Source: Lineolata rhizophorae (Eukaryota > Ascomycota > Dothideomycetes > Lineolatales > Lineolataceae). From it: a stretch of 64,000 nt of DNA. The number at the start of each line of letters is the position of its first letter. Positions within the stretch are counted from its first letter, which is position 1. Positions 35,017 to 47,206 of the stretch are shown here, piece by piece. The notes beneath the pieces were generated by a model, which was given only the letters and a program-made list of their open reading frames with translations, made no database searches and was not told the DNA's origin. Made by a program: the position numbers and the translations under genes. Location: contig MU001678.1 in the NCBI GenBank assembly GCA_010093515.1, positions 124,001 to 188,000 on the forward strand, written 5' to 3'.

Positions 35017-35737
35017 TCACTCCTCAGTCTCCTCTGCCCGTTGACGCGCTTTCTTCTGCATCTTCACTCCCTTCTTGATCTCCACTGGGACACCACACCT
35101 TTTGGCATTCTTCCAACACAACTGAGGTATCCCCTCCCGGTTCCAACCGCCTTCCGGCGGTGAGTCTCGTTCAGGCGAGGCGTCGGGCTTGTTGGCGGAG
35201 GGACTCCTGAGCTTTGTAAGCATGCATCTGCGGCTGCCATCATGTCGGGTGGAAACATGCCCTTTTTCGTCCGCATGAGAAGGATCTGCGTTCTCTTTCC
35301 CTTTCGCTTTCTCTGGGGTGACTGGTAACTTGCCTATAGGTTGGGCCCATGAGTCTTCGCCCTGTCGGAGACAGCTGGTCATGTCTGTGCCCTTGCCTTT
35401 CTTGCTCTGCACGTTATCATCCACTAGCCCTTTCCTCTCTTGTAAGACCGGCCTCTGGTCAGCGGCCTGACCTTCGTCTGGAAGCTTCCCACGCTCATCT
35501 GGGATAGATCCACGATTGTGCCTGTCCGTGTGCACGTTGTATCCCTCCCTGTAGGGATGGAGGTGACATCCTTCGCGGTACTGGCATACATAACTGCAGA
35601 CCTGGCACCGAAACACGTGTCTTTTTGCCTCGCAAAGTGCCCTTGCGGGCTTATTGCAAAAGGTGCTGTCGATGTTAACACGTAGAATTGACGGATCGAA
35701 GGAACACGTTTTACCAGTGATGAGTCGGCTTCCCCAT
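35017..35737 (-). CDS. HHC/GGWN family protein E (unrecognised family)
   Basis: Two exons (35737-35715, 35665-35017) give 223 residues, the longest of the family. Exon 1 encodes MGKPTHH and ends TG|C in the first module cysteine. The module reads HCTFCNKPARALC, EAKRHVFRCQVC, then GCHLHPYREGYN, with the shared spacing. The linker to the C-terminal motif is about 115 residues, hydrophilic, rich in Lys, Asp, Gly and Pro, and is read straight through, so the second intron of A-D is absent or has become coding. The end carries DSPPEGGWNREGIPQLCWKN and a basic tail. It groups with C and D by the IPxLxWKNAK segment. Function and family are unknown. Confidence 0.75.
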
Positions 35738-38012
35738 TGCCTTGTCTGTCTGAGCTGGGCAGTTTGTGTTGAAGTCAGAAATTTAACCCTCAGTCCGAAG
35801 TGGTGAGGTGGGTGTTATAGCAAACTGTGCGATTAAAATACAGAGCCATGGGCGAATCATTGTTGGCGCAACGTGTTCGTCCTATGCGACTAGTTTCATA
35901 TGAAATTTTTCACAGTTTGACCGGCCACCTAGAACTAGCAAGCCGTGATAAGACGTAATCATTTGGTAGATATCAAATATAGACTTGGCTGGACCCACAG
36001 CTACCGTGATGTGAGGCCCGATAGTCTATGATCCAAGATGGCTATATCCTAGTCTGATGAAGCGCCATTCCAACAAACTTGTAGGAACTGATAGTATTAT
36101 CTTCGGCGGCCTGGTGGTCTCCCATTGACCCCTTCTCGCTGCAACAGCACGTAATGATATTCCTATGGTTCCGAAAATATCTACTCTGCTTTTATATTAG
36201 TATCATTTCGTAAACTATTGATATTCAGCCTTAGACCGTACGTTTAGACTAGGGACTCGGTCCCGCGCTATGAAGTGCTTAATGCAAGCATGAGAGAGTT
36301 GACCATCGAGGAAGGATGAAAAGGCGAAGATGTAAGACCAATACAACGACGTATACCCCAATGCAGTTCTTTAAACAGAGTGTGTAGCGGATAGTACGAT
36401 CCATGGATCATGGTCTCATGGCTTCTTTTGTCTAGACAAAAAGCTGTCAAATGCACATCTGATCATGCACAAGCCTTACTTTTTAGAATTCGGAGAAAAT
36501 GGAAATCAACCAAGCATAAGGCCAACCTCGGTACCAGTTCCTTATCTGGAACCAGTCTCCTCTTTCCTTACGGGCAAGCTATAAATGGGCATCCTGAAGC
36601 GTGCTTCCAATCTCTTTATCATTTTTTATACCATGCACCTGCCCGGTCCCCTTTCACATGCCGGCGCCTTTGTGGTATGGATATGACCAGACGTACCCAG
36701 CAATTGTCATGAATTGCTAACCAAGTCTGTGAACTTTCGGGCACAGGTCAGGTGGATCCGATAACTAGACTACGCGCGAACTCTGCGAGAAAATCGCAGT
36801 GGTATTCCGTGTTATTTGGAGAGAAGACTTCCATGGTTGGTACGGCTTGCCCTAGTCTATTCCCAAATTTATCAAGCCTTTCGCAACACTGGGTTCATCA
36901 CGTATTGCAAGTACCCAAGCTTGAATGAATCAATTCATTTATTCGTTTGTTCGACCTCGCGCACTTCTCAAGGCCATGTCGCCCCCGATTTCCCTTGTGT
37001 GGCCGTCTACTGTCTACGAAAGCGTTGACGATGTAGACTGCAGCAGCCTGCCGTCTCGCACTCAACAAGAGAACTTGCCCATGAGCAAAAGCCAAAGGCT
37101 CTCGAGCTCAAAACAAAAATAACGCATCACCTCCAGAAATTGACGGTCCTCAGACTCTCTGGCCACGCCTTCGGTCCATCATTTCAAAGTGATTTCTCGC
37201 TCGCATCCAGTCACAACCACCCAACTATGCGGTCGTGGCGTTCATCCACTGCAAGGGAACCCACGCACACACTCATGACTTATTACTCTTGACCCAGTAA
37301 AAGAAAAAGACAAAAAAGCAAAAGTGGAAAGGGGAAACCCATAGGCCCCAGACAGCAATGCAATTTGATTTTGGGGGCCTCAGAAGCAGATCACAACAAC
37401 ACTCAATCCTAGCTTGCACCTTGGCAACAAGGAGCGCCGGCGAGGAACACGCAAATGCGAGCAAGGAATAGAGGGGTTGGATCTGTTTAGGGCGGAAAGA
37501 GAAAATGCAGAATGCCGGCAATTCGCAAAAGGGGAAAAAGGGGGACCCATGGCGGAAGTAGAGCCATAGCACGATCCGCCCAACCGATACGCCGACTGCC
37601 ACCCCAAGAAAGTCTTTTCTTTTTGATCGAAAGGAAAACCAGTGGGAAAGTCAAATTGCAGAACCACAACTTTGATAGGAAACTGGAAAGCAGCAAATAA
37701 CCTTTTTCCCTCTTCGCAAAGCAAGCCCTTCAAGGCTTTCGGGCATCGCTAGACTAACCAAGAAAAATCGACAGGAAAAAAAGAACAGCAAAACAAGGCT
37801 GAGGGCCACGATGTGTACTGCATGCAGTGATTTCTCGACCACGAAAGGTCGCCCTCCGCAAACCTCCAGGTAATAATATACATTGCTTTCGCACATGATC
37901 GCAAAACTGACGTGGACCCAGTGAAGGGGACGCTGATTTAGCTTAGTTGTGAGGAACCCGACCCATTGCGCTCATTCCGATCGTCAATCAGAACCCTTCG
38001 GGAGAAATTGGT
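35738..38012. other. Gene-poor DNA between gene E and RPB1
   Basis: No gene was supported. It includes the promoter of gene E and the 3' region of RPB1. Overlapping open frames at 37270-37900 on the minus strand are hydrophobic, compete with each other, and resemble nothing I know. Confidence 0.45.
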
Positions 38013-41000
38013 TTAGCGCGGCGAGGTAGGAGAATACCTAGGGCTCGTTGGGCTCCATTTAGGGCTACTCGCCGAGTAGGGCGCAGGTCCCGGGCTAGTC
38101 GGACTATAGCGCGGACTCGTGGGGCTATACGCGCCTTGCGCCGGGCTCGTTGGCGAATAAGCCGGGCTAGCAGGCGAGTACGACGGGCTGGTAGGACTTG
38201 TGGGCGAGAAACGACGGTCGCCACCGCCCGCACCACCGGCGCCACCCCCATAGGCAGGAGATGTTGGAGAGTACATAGGAGAGGTCGGAGAGTAAGTCGG
38301 AGATGTAGGAGAGTACTGAGGAGAGGTCGCGCGGTGAGCCGGCGAAGTCGGGCTGTAAGACGGCGACGTCGGAGAGAATGAAGGTGAAGTTGGAGAATAA
38401 GACGGAGAGGTAGGAGAGTAAGACGGACTGGTGGGCGAACCACCGGTGCCACCATACGCGGGAGAAGTGGGGCTGTAGGATGGAGAAGTAGGCGAATAGG
38501 CCGGACTCGTGGGCGAAAACTTTGGACTCGACGCTCCACCGAGGCGCGGACTCGTGATAGCCATGCCAGGACTGGTAGGCGAATAGCCTCCCGGACTGGT
38601 TGGAGAGTATCCGCCAGGGCTCATCGGGCTCGCCCCACCACTGAAGGGGCTTGTTGGAGCATAACCAGGGCTGCGGCTCCCCGAGTAGGGGCTGAAGCCG
38701 CCATCGAAAGACGACCCGCCGTATGTGCTGAAACCACCAGCATCCTCGGTTCCCACGTTTTGGATAGGAGAGAACTCGCCGCTATCGTAATTAGCCTGAC
38801 CGAAGCCTCCTTCGGCTAAGGGCGAGCCGAGCTCGTACGGAGTGGCAGCACCGTCCGCGTTAAACGAAGGTGCGATACCAGGCATGAGGCCGAAACGAGA
38901 GTTGTCCGTAGTGGCCGAGTTGAGCATGGCTTGGTCGAGCAAGACATCCATGTCACCCGTGCCCAAAGGCGCCAACTGTCCGAGTAGAATGTTCTCCGAG
39001 ACACCACGGCAGTCGTCAATTTCGCCGCAAGCGGCAGCATCGAGCAAGATTTCGACGGTTTCCTCGAACGAGCAGCGCATGAGGGCACCACTCTCGGCAC
39101 GGTTGATGCCATGGCGAGTGATGGCCATGATGTAGCCTTTGCAGGTCATAACATCCACAAGGAGTGCCAAGTGGCGATGGTTGACATACGAGCCATCAAA
39201 AGCAAGCACTTGAGTCAACTCCCTAAGTAGACCCTCACGAGTCGCCTCAATGCCTAGAACCTCCAAGATCTCGTCGAACTTGTTGCAATAGGTCCTTGTT
39301 GCATCAACACCATCGACCGCGAGCACTTCTCCAAGATTTGTACCCTGAGTGTCGAGATACCATTCATTGCACAGCGGGTCGCTCTTGTTCGAGCTGATAG
39401 CACCTTCTTCCGTGATGCGCATGCGCTCCTTGGTGTTGATGAAGGCGCGCTCAATGCCGCTAACGCCGCGGAGGGTCAAGGAATCGAGGACATAAGACTC
39501 GAGCTTCTTAAGCGTCTCCTCTGGCTCATCGTCCACGGCTTCATCCTTCTCGCCATCGAGGACCAGGCGCAAGCGAATCACCTGCTCGTCGGCATTGTTA
39601 TCGCTGAAAATGATTGCAGTATCTTGAGCACAATTCTGCTTGATCACATTGGCCACGTCCGCAACGGTCAAGCTCTTATCTAGAAGTTTGGCACGTCCCA
39701 GGACGATACGAAGCAGCCACTTCGACTGGGACTGAGGGTCATGGTCGGTCTCATCGGGAATGATGAAGTAAGATTCGACCATATCCTGATCGGCTGTAAT
39801 CCTGGTGCTCATAATATCCGGGTCGTACCAAATCTCCGTGGCGTCAGTGACCGAGCGGACGGTGGTATGCTCGACCAAGCTACGCAAGTTCTTGGCACCC
39901 TCTTGGGTCAGGCAGTGCTCAACGTCCTGGTAGACCGTCATCGACGGGGTCTTGATGTTCTTGGCCACATTCAAGATCTCCTTGAGGCGAGGCACACCCA
40001 GCGTCACGTTCTTCGAAGAGACACCGGCAAAGTGGAAGGTGTTGAGAGTCATCTGGGTAGCAGGCTCGCCAATGGACTGGGCGGCCAAAACACCGACCAT
40101 CTCACCAGCGCTGACCGATGACCGCATGAAACGATATTCAATGTCGCCGAGGACATAATCAAGCGCGAGCTTGGTCAAAGAATGCTCCTTTACAAGACGC
40201 TTGAAAGCCAGACGGGAGCGGTAATGGCCCTTCATAAACAGCGTAGCGCTCTCTTGCGCCTCCTTTGAAAGCTGATCCTCACCGCGAATGACAGTCAATT
40301 GGTCAAGTACCTCGCGGATTCTAGGGATTGCTTGCGCCGGGTGCAAGTCGCTGCGTGCGCCATCACGAATGCGGAACTTCGTCTTAGCGGTCTCGATGGA
40401 GCGCATAATGTTAAGCGGCAGCTGGTACGTGTCTGTGAAGTCCCTCTTGATCGCCCAACGGAACGTCTCGCGATCCCGAAGCAACTGCTCATACTCCTCG
40501 TCGAGATGGCGCTGCACGTCAAGGTCGCCCGCGATCTCATTGGCGTGCTCGAGAATCTCTGGCGATAGCATGAGATCAGGGTTCATGACGTCGACGCGGA
40601 ATTTCTTCTCGAAGTTCTTGTCCGAGATGTTGACGAAATCTACCGGCTGGGCCTCGATGCACGTCCCGTCCAAGCCGTCTTCACCATAGACGAACTGGAT
40701 GATCATGCCCTGAGAGTTGCGGACCGTGGTATCGTACTTGACGCTGACATCCTCAAGAGCCTTGACTAGACGACGCTGGATGTAGCCAGTTTCTGCGGTC
40801 TTGACCGCAGTGTCAATAAGACCCTCACGACCGGCCATGGCGTGAAAAAAGAACTCCTGGGGAGTGAGTCCTCTAAGGTAGGAGTTCTCGACGAAACCAC
40901 GGGACTCAGCCGAGTAGTCGTCCTTGACGAAATGCGGAAGGGTGCGATACTTGAAGCCGAACGGAATACGCTTGCCCTCGACGGATTGCTGTCCCACGAC

Positions 41001-43505
41001 CGCAGTCATCTGCGAAATGTTGATGGTCGAGCCCTTCGATCCCGAGCGCGCCATTTGAACTGCGTTGTTCAAGTCCTTCAGATTCTTTTCCGCCTTGGTA
41101 CCGGCAGCATCACGAGCGCTGTTCAAAGCCTTGGAGACCTTGCTCTCGAAAGTCTCACGAAGGTTCATACCCGGAAGAGCTTCCATGCGGTTCTCGGTTG
41201 CCTCCGTCGTAATACGCGCGACCTCGTCCTTTTGCTCGGCGACAGCAGCCTGAATCTCTTGAATAGTGTTGGGATCCGGTACTGTGTCACCGATACCAAT
41301 GCTAAAGCCATTGTGGAGTAGCCAGTAGTTCACAATGCGCTGGGCCCCATTGAAGAAATCGACGGCGGCATCCCAGCCCTTTTCGTTGTAGATGGTGTGA
41401 ACGATACCACCCATAGAGGCACCCACAGCCTTCTTATTGAAGAGTCCGTACATAAGTTCACCACCGTAGACGAAAAGCCCATCATCATTGAGCGGAGCAT
41501 CGCTGTCAGCACGGCGCAACAGGTTAAGACCAGCGGGCAGCGCGAGGCTGATGATCTGCTTTCCGGTCCAACGAGGGCGCGGTTTGAGAATAGCAGGATT
41601 GGGAATGACGCCATCCCAATCCGGAACCCACAGAAGGATGTTCATGACTTGCTCTTTGGTGAGGAAGGTGTCACGGCGGCAGATCTTGTAAATACCGCAA
41701 AGTGTATCCTGGACGATACCCATCAAAGGCGAGTTGCGCTGAGGCGAGACAATGTTCAGAGGAACCATGCAGAGAGCCATGATCTCGGCACGCGATTCCT
41801 CGCCCTGTGGGACGTGAAGGTTCATTTCGTCTCCGTCGAAATCGGCGTTGTATGGAGAGGTGACTGAAAGGTTGAGACGGAAGGTAGAATATGGCATGAC
41901 TCGGACGCGGTGACCCATCATCGACTCCTTGTGCAAGGACGGCTGACGGTTGAAAATGATGACGTCGCCATCATCGACGTGACGCTCGACCTTCCAGCCG
42001 TACTGAAGTGCGATATCACCTGCACGTTTGGTATACCTCAGGTCAATGCGCTCGCCGTTATCCCGGATGACATATCTAGCGCCAGGATGATCGTTGGGGC
42101 CATTCCTAACAAGTTCTTGAAGCTTGCCAATATTGAAGGGTGTTACGGTTTCCGGGTACGTTAGCGTCCTTGCAATGGAGCGCGGGACACCGACTTCGTC
42201 CAAGGACAGGTTCGGATCGCCAGTGATGACCGTACGGGCAGAGAAGTCGACACGCTTGCCCATTAGGTTGCCCCGCAGACGGCCCTCTTTGCCCTTGAGG
42301 CGAGATCGAATAGCCTTGACAGGTCTCCCAGACTTCTGTAGAGCCTGGGGTTGGCCAGCAATATCATTGTCCATGTAGGTGGCAACGTGGTATTGCAACA
42401 AGTCTAAGAACTCATTGACGACGTGCTGAGGAGAGCCTTCAGCTTGGGCGCGGCGCACGTTCCCGTTGGCGCGGATGATATCGCCCAGCTTGTAAGTCAA
42501 GTCATCCTCTCCACGCATGCCTTGGCCGGTGCCATCGACAGAAATGCTAGGGCGCACAGGCGGCGGAGGAACAGGCAAGACGGTGACGACCATCCATTCG
42601 GGCCGAGCATACTTGGTGTTCAAGCCAAGCTTCTTCAGTTCGTCATCGCGAATGTTCTTGAAGATGTTGAGCGCCATCTGCGCCGTGATGCGTCGCTTTT
42701 CCGGCTGACGACCCTCCTCTTCATCTTCACCCTTGGGTAGCTTCCACGATCCAAAAAGATGGAGCCCATCCTTGCGGATCTCAGGGTGTATGTTACCGCA
42801 GCCACCATGTCCAGGTTTCTTTGGTTCCTTGGGTGGAGCACCGGCCTCGAAATCGTCATTAGGGGCATCTGTCTCGCAGACCTTCTTCACCTTGCACAGG
42901 CGCCAGATAGCCTCGAAGCGCTTCTTTGGGTCACGAAGTCGCAAAGCATCCTTGAAAGCGGGATTGCTCTACATTGAGACGAAGTGTGATTAGCAATGAC
43001 TAGTTTGAAGAACAGATATTGTTAGCAGGTGACTACTAACTTCATCAACTAGGATCTTCGAGCAGTTGTGGCAGACGGTCTCAAGTAGCTTCTTGATCTT
43101 GCCGATGAAGCCTACGGCTCGACGTTAGCATGTGCAAATGAAGTTCTGTTTGGTGCCGGGCAACTCGTACCAACGTGGAACACGGCAGAGGCGAGCTCGA
43201 TGTGACCGAAATGGCCGGGACACTCCTGCATGCCCTCTCCGCAGGTGGCACACATAAACGATCGATCGATAGAGCCAAGATGAGAGTCGTTCAGGCCTTT
43301 TTCGCGCACGCGTTGCTTCTGCTCATCCTACAATATATCAATTACTAGCCGGAGGGAATGTGTGTAGAGGACGAACCATAGTCTCCGGGTACTCGACATG
43401 GACCACGCTCATGCTCTTGATCTCCTCCGGAGACAGGAGACCAAACTGGATCTCCTGTATGGTGCGCAGCGGCGCGCTGGAATAGGCAAAGTTGAGGTTA
43501 GGCAT
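38013..43505 (-). CDS. RPB1: RNA polymerase II largest subunit Rpb1
   Basis: This is the catalytic core subunit of RNA polymerase II. Four exons (43505-43377, 43327-43171, 43111-43041, 42968-38013) give 1770 residues. Near the N-terminus is the zinc-binding clamp ([17 protein letters not shown], then CHNCSKIL). The active-centre loop [15 protein letters not shown] supplies the aspartates for Mg2+. [16 protein letters not shown] marks the bridge-helix/trigger-loop region. The last ~220 residues are the CTD with about 14 exact YSPTSP blocks and roughly ten degenerate ones. Gly/Ala-rich interruptions include [14 protein letters not shown]. Three small introns sit in the first 120 codons and one exon holds the rest. 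The gene is divergent from SWD1 across 1.1 kb of very GC-rich DNA. Confidence 0.98.
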
Positions 43506-44600
43506 GATGGCGGTTGTGCTGACCCAGCCTCTTTCAACTCGACAGTCTCGACTTCAGTGGTTTTCCCCCTCCGGCTTCCGTGACTTATTTAGAACGCGCG
43601 CGACACCGCAACTGGCGAGCAGGGCGGCGACGTCAATAGAAGACGATCGGACGCGCTGTCGTCGCGAAGTCGCGTTCGCCTTGTCGACGACGTCTCTATT
43701 CAACCGACTCTCCGCCGGCTTGCCACAAACACCACTCTCCCACGGAAGAACCGCCACCAGCCGACCGACCGACCGACCAGACCCCTCCGGTAGCGCTCGC
43801 TGACCTGTCTCGTCGCGTCCGGAAGCCGTTTACTCGATGGAAGACGCCGCGCGACGGCGACGACTGATGGAGCAGTCGCGCTGGAGGCGCGCCGGGCCGC
43901 CGGGCGGCGGGTGAGGCGTCAGGGCGTGATAACACCGATCCGCGCCGGGACGTGTGCGCGCGACGAGCGGCGGGGAAAAAGAGACCTCCGCGATGGAGAA
44001 AACCGGGCTCCGCCGTCGAAGAAGTCGAGCAGACGGACGGAGGACGCGATGACGGGTCTCGCGATCGGATGCGGGTTGCGAAGCCGCTGCTGGGAAGGGG
44101 CACGGCGACGCGACGACGAGGTTGTCGAAGGGTGGAAAGGCGACGGCGGCCGGGCGCAGGGAGGCGAGACTTTGAGCCGGGCGCCGGGGGTGGAGGGGCG
44201 AGGCGGAATCTGCCGCTAGGCCCGATCGGGCTCGGCTACGCGCCAGAGCCTCACCCGGCGAGCCGGCGCCACGCTCCTTCCTTTGTCGATCGCGCCCGCC
44301 CTACAAAGCGCTTCTGTTTGGGCCCTTTGTGCGCGGGCCCGGAAGTGAATGCCGCCGTCCCCGCCGCCGTCCGCCTGCTCTGCTCCGCCGGCGCCTGCGT
44401 GCTGAGCGACCGCACTGCGCTCCCACACTGCGCTCCCGCACTCCCCGGAACGCTCCCAGGCTCTTGCTTCCCGCGATATCTCGCGTTCCCGCGGGGTGTG
44501 CACGCGCGCTTGCGTCGCGAAAGATGACACCCGCCTCCGTCGCTGCCACCGTCGACGCGACACCTTCCTGCGCACACTCGCTCCGCCATCATCCGACGAA
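43506..44600. promoter_or_regulatory. Divergent GC-rich promoter RPB1/SWD1
   Basis: This stretch of 1095 bases separates the start codons of two transcription/chromatin genes. It is very GC- and CpG-rich, with a run of GACC tetranucleotides near 43765. The open frames on both strands are compositional and resemble no protein. It presumably carries both promoters and leaders. Confidence 0.6.
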
Positions 44601-46547
44601 ATGAACCTGTCCTTGCTGGACCCGTTTGTGCTCGCGCAGGACCTGCCGGAGGCGCTGGTCGGGAGGCTTCGTGAGTGCCGTCGCAGCTTGGGCGCTAGAC
44701 AAGACCGTTGTGACTCACATGTCTCACCGCAGGCAGCGGCCACTCCACCAGCATCCAGTTCAGCCACAGAGGCGACTATCTTGCCTCGGGACGGGTAAGC
44801 CACCCAGAACCTAGCCGACGTCGTTATGCCTTCCGTTCGGGGCCATGCTCCGGTTTCTCCCGCTCTCCTGGCACCGTGCCGCACTTCACTTCCGACGAAC
44901 GATTGCCACAGCATTCGCCGGGATATACATGCTCACGCGCTCGGCCTTCAATCTAGCTCGATGGCGTCGTCATCATATTCGACATAGAGACCAATGGCGT
45001 CGCGCGCAAGCTGCGCGGCCACACGCACCAGGTCCAGTCCCTAAGCTGGTCCGCCAACGACCGCTGCCTCTTGAGCGCGGCGCACGACTGGAAGTGCATC
45101 CTGTGGGACCTGAAAGATGGCTCCCGACTACGCACTGTCAAGTTTGAGGCGGCTGTCTTCATCGCCGAGCTGCATCCGAAGAACCAGTACGTTGCAATCG
45201 GACATTGACTTCACATCGGGCCGTACGTGAGGAGAGCTGGGCTCTAATACGGGATGGGTTTTTTAACACAGCTTCATCTTTGCCGCCGCCCTCTTTGAAG
45301 AGCAGCCCATGCTCGTTGATATGACAGGCGACGTGCCCATCAAGCGCACATTGCCAACGGTTCCACGCCGAACCGAGGCCGAACGAGAGACCATATCCGA
45401 GAAGCAGGCCGCTCAGGACGCCAAGCAAACCACGACGGTCATCGCCTTCGCGCCCTCGGGCGATCACATCTACACGGGCACGAACAGAGGCTGGGTCAAC
45501 ATCATCGCGACGGCCACGCGCCAGACGCTGTACTCGACGCGGGTGACGAACAACATCCTGGTGCTGATCCGGGTGGCGCCCTCGGGCCGCTCGGCCGTCA
45601 TCAACTCGACGGACCGCATCATCCGCACGCTCCACCTGCCCGACCTATCCGGCGACAGCGGCAACGTCGACTTCGACAACCCGCGCCTCGTTGAGGTGGA
45701 GCACAAGTTCCAGGACCTCGTCAACCGGCTCTCGTGGAACCACGCGGCCTTCTCGTCGGGCTCGTCGGGCGAGTACGTCGCCGCGTCCACCTTCATGAAC
45801 CACGACATCTACGTCTGGGAGCGGGCGCACGGTTCACTGGTCAAGATCCTCGAAGGGCCCCGCGAAGAGCTGTCGCACCTCGAGTGGCACCCGTGCCGGC
45901 CCTTCGTCGCCGCCGTCGGGGTCGACTCGGGCCGCGTCTACCTGTGGAGCATCCTGACCCCCCAGCGCTGGTCCGCCCTCGCGCCCGACTTCGTCGAGGT
46001 CGACGAGAACGTCGAGTACGTCGAGCGCGAGGACGAGTTCGACATCCAGCCCCTCGAGGAGCTGCACAAGCGCCGCCTCGACCTCGAGGACGAGCACGTC
46101 GACGTCCTCACCGTCGTCGAGCCCGCCGCCGACCACGCCAACGGCAAGGCCGCCGGCGCGGGCGATGCGAGCTCCGCCAGGGCTGCCGCCGCGCAAGTCC
46201 ATAGGCCGTCAGCGGCGGCGGCGACGACGGCGGCGGGGGATCCGGGCGCGGACGCGGATGATGATGAAGAAGAGTTCCAGATGCCCATCCTGCTCGACAT
46301 CGAGCAGAGCGACAGCGAGGATGAAGTCATTGCCGTGGGCGCGGGACAGTTCCGGCGCAAGAGCCCGGGGCAGGGGCGGGAATGGATGGCCGAGGTCGGG
46401 GATGTGGTGGCGGGATCGGGGGCTGGAATGGGCGCGAATGGAAGCGGGACGGGGACGCCGTTGGCTGGGGCGAGTGGGGATGAAGCGGGTGGTGGCGGCA
46501 GTGTTGGCGGCGGGAGAAGGAATGGGGGGAAGAGACGAAGGGAGTAA
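44601..46547 (+). CDS. SWD1: COMPASS (Set1C) WD40 subunit Swd1/RbBP5
   Basis: This WD40 scaffold subunit of the Set1/COMPASS histone H3 Lys4 methyltransferase acts in the nucleus. Four exons (44601-44670, 44733-44794, 44957-45186, 45272-46547) give 545 residues. The start MNLSLLDPFVLAQDLPE is diagnostic. Propeller blades follow: STSIQFSHRGDYLASGRLDG, then GHTHQVQSLSWS with WKCILWDLKDG, the VIAFAPSGDHIYTGTNRGWV blade, and WHPCRPFVAAVGVDSGRVYL with LWSILTPQRWSALAPDFVEV. After residue ~370 there is an acidic stretch (EFDIQPLEE and on) and a Gly/Ala-rich disordered tail. Exon 2 is only 62 bases. Frame and family match confirm all joins. The gene converges with MIC19. Confidence 0.95.
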
Positions 46548-47206
46548 GGGAGCGGGGGCAAGGGTCAATATAGTATCTTTGGCACACGGGTAACTTGGTG
46601 TTGGTAGGCATTGGACGCGAGGGCTTTCGACATGGCATCGCGGGATGATTTCTTTTGGGGCGCATGGAACACATTCCTGCATTATTTCTTAGAAAGCAGG
46701 TTCTTTTAGGCTGGCTAGAGAGTGTTAAACAGTAGGGCTGAACCACTACTTGTTAATATGTCAATGGAAACACAGGTGCCACCCACCATATACATATGAT
46801 TCGTGTTTCAACTCCGGAGCCTGTGGCGAGGGCCATAACGTAGGTCTTATGTTAGATTTATGGGTAATGATGAAAAGGAGACTGGTTCGTCGGTCTCTTT
46901 AAGTTAACATACTAGCGCTGTGGCCACTGCAAACGGTCGCTTTTTAGCCGTGACGTACGGCCCAACAGCTCTGGGATACAATAATGATTGCTCCCGTGCC
47001 AACGATGTACCATAGTTAAAATCAGAAGAGAGGCGATGAAAAGTATCGACAATTGTACTATCCGTCTTTATACCGTTCCACTGCCAGGTGACAGGCCAAC
47101 CCAAGAGCCACGGCAATTCCGCTTGTAATATACACAAGCGCACACCACCCTCCTTCCCCTCTCCCCCTTCCCATCAGCCTCGCCCTCTCCTTCTCCCAAG
47201 AACCGT
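46548..47206. other. Convergent 3' region SWD1/MIC19
   Basis: These 659 bases lie between two stop codons and hold two 3' untranslated regions. No gene was recognised. Confidence 0.5.

Noticed and set aside
37270-37900. Hydrophobic minus-strand frames that suggested a membrane protein
   Set aside because: They overlap in different frames, with no consistent gene model or family resemblance.
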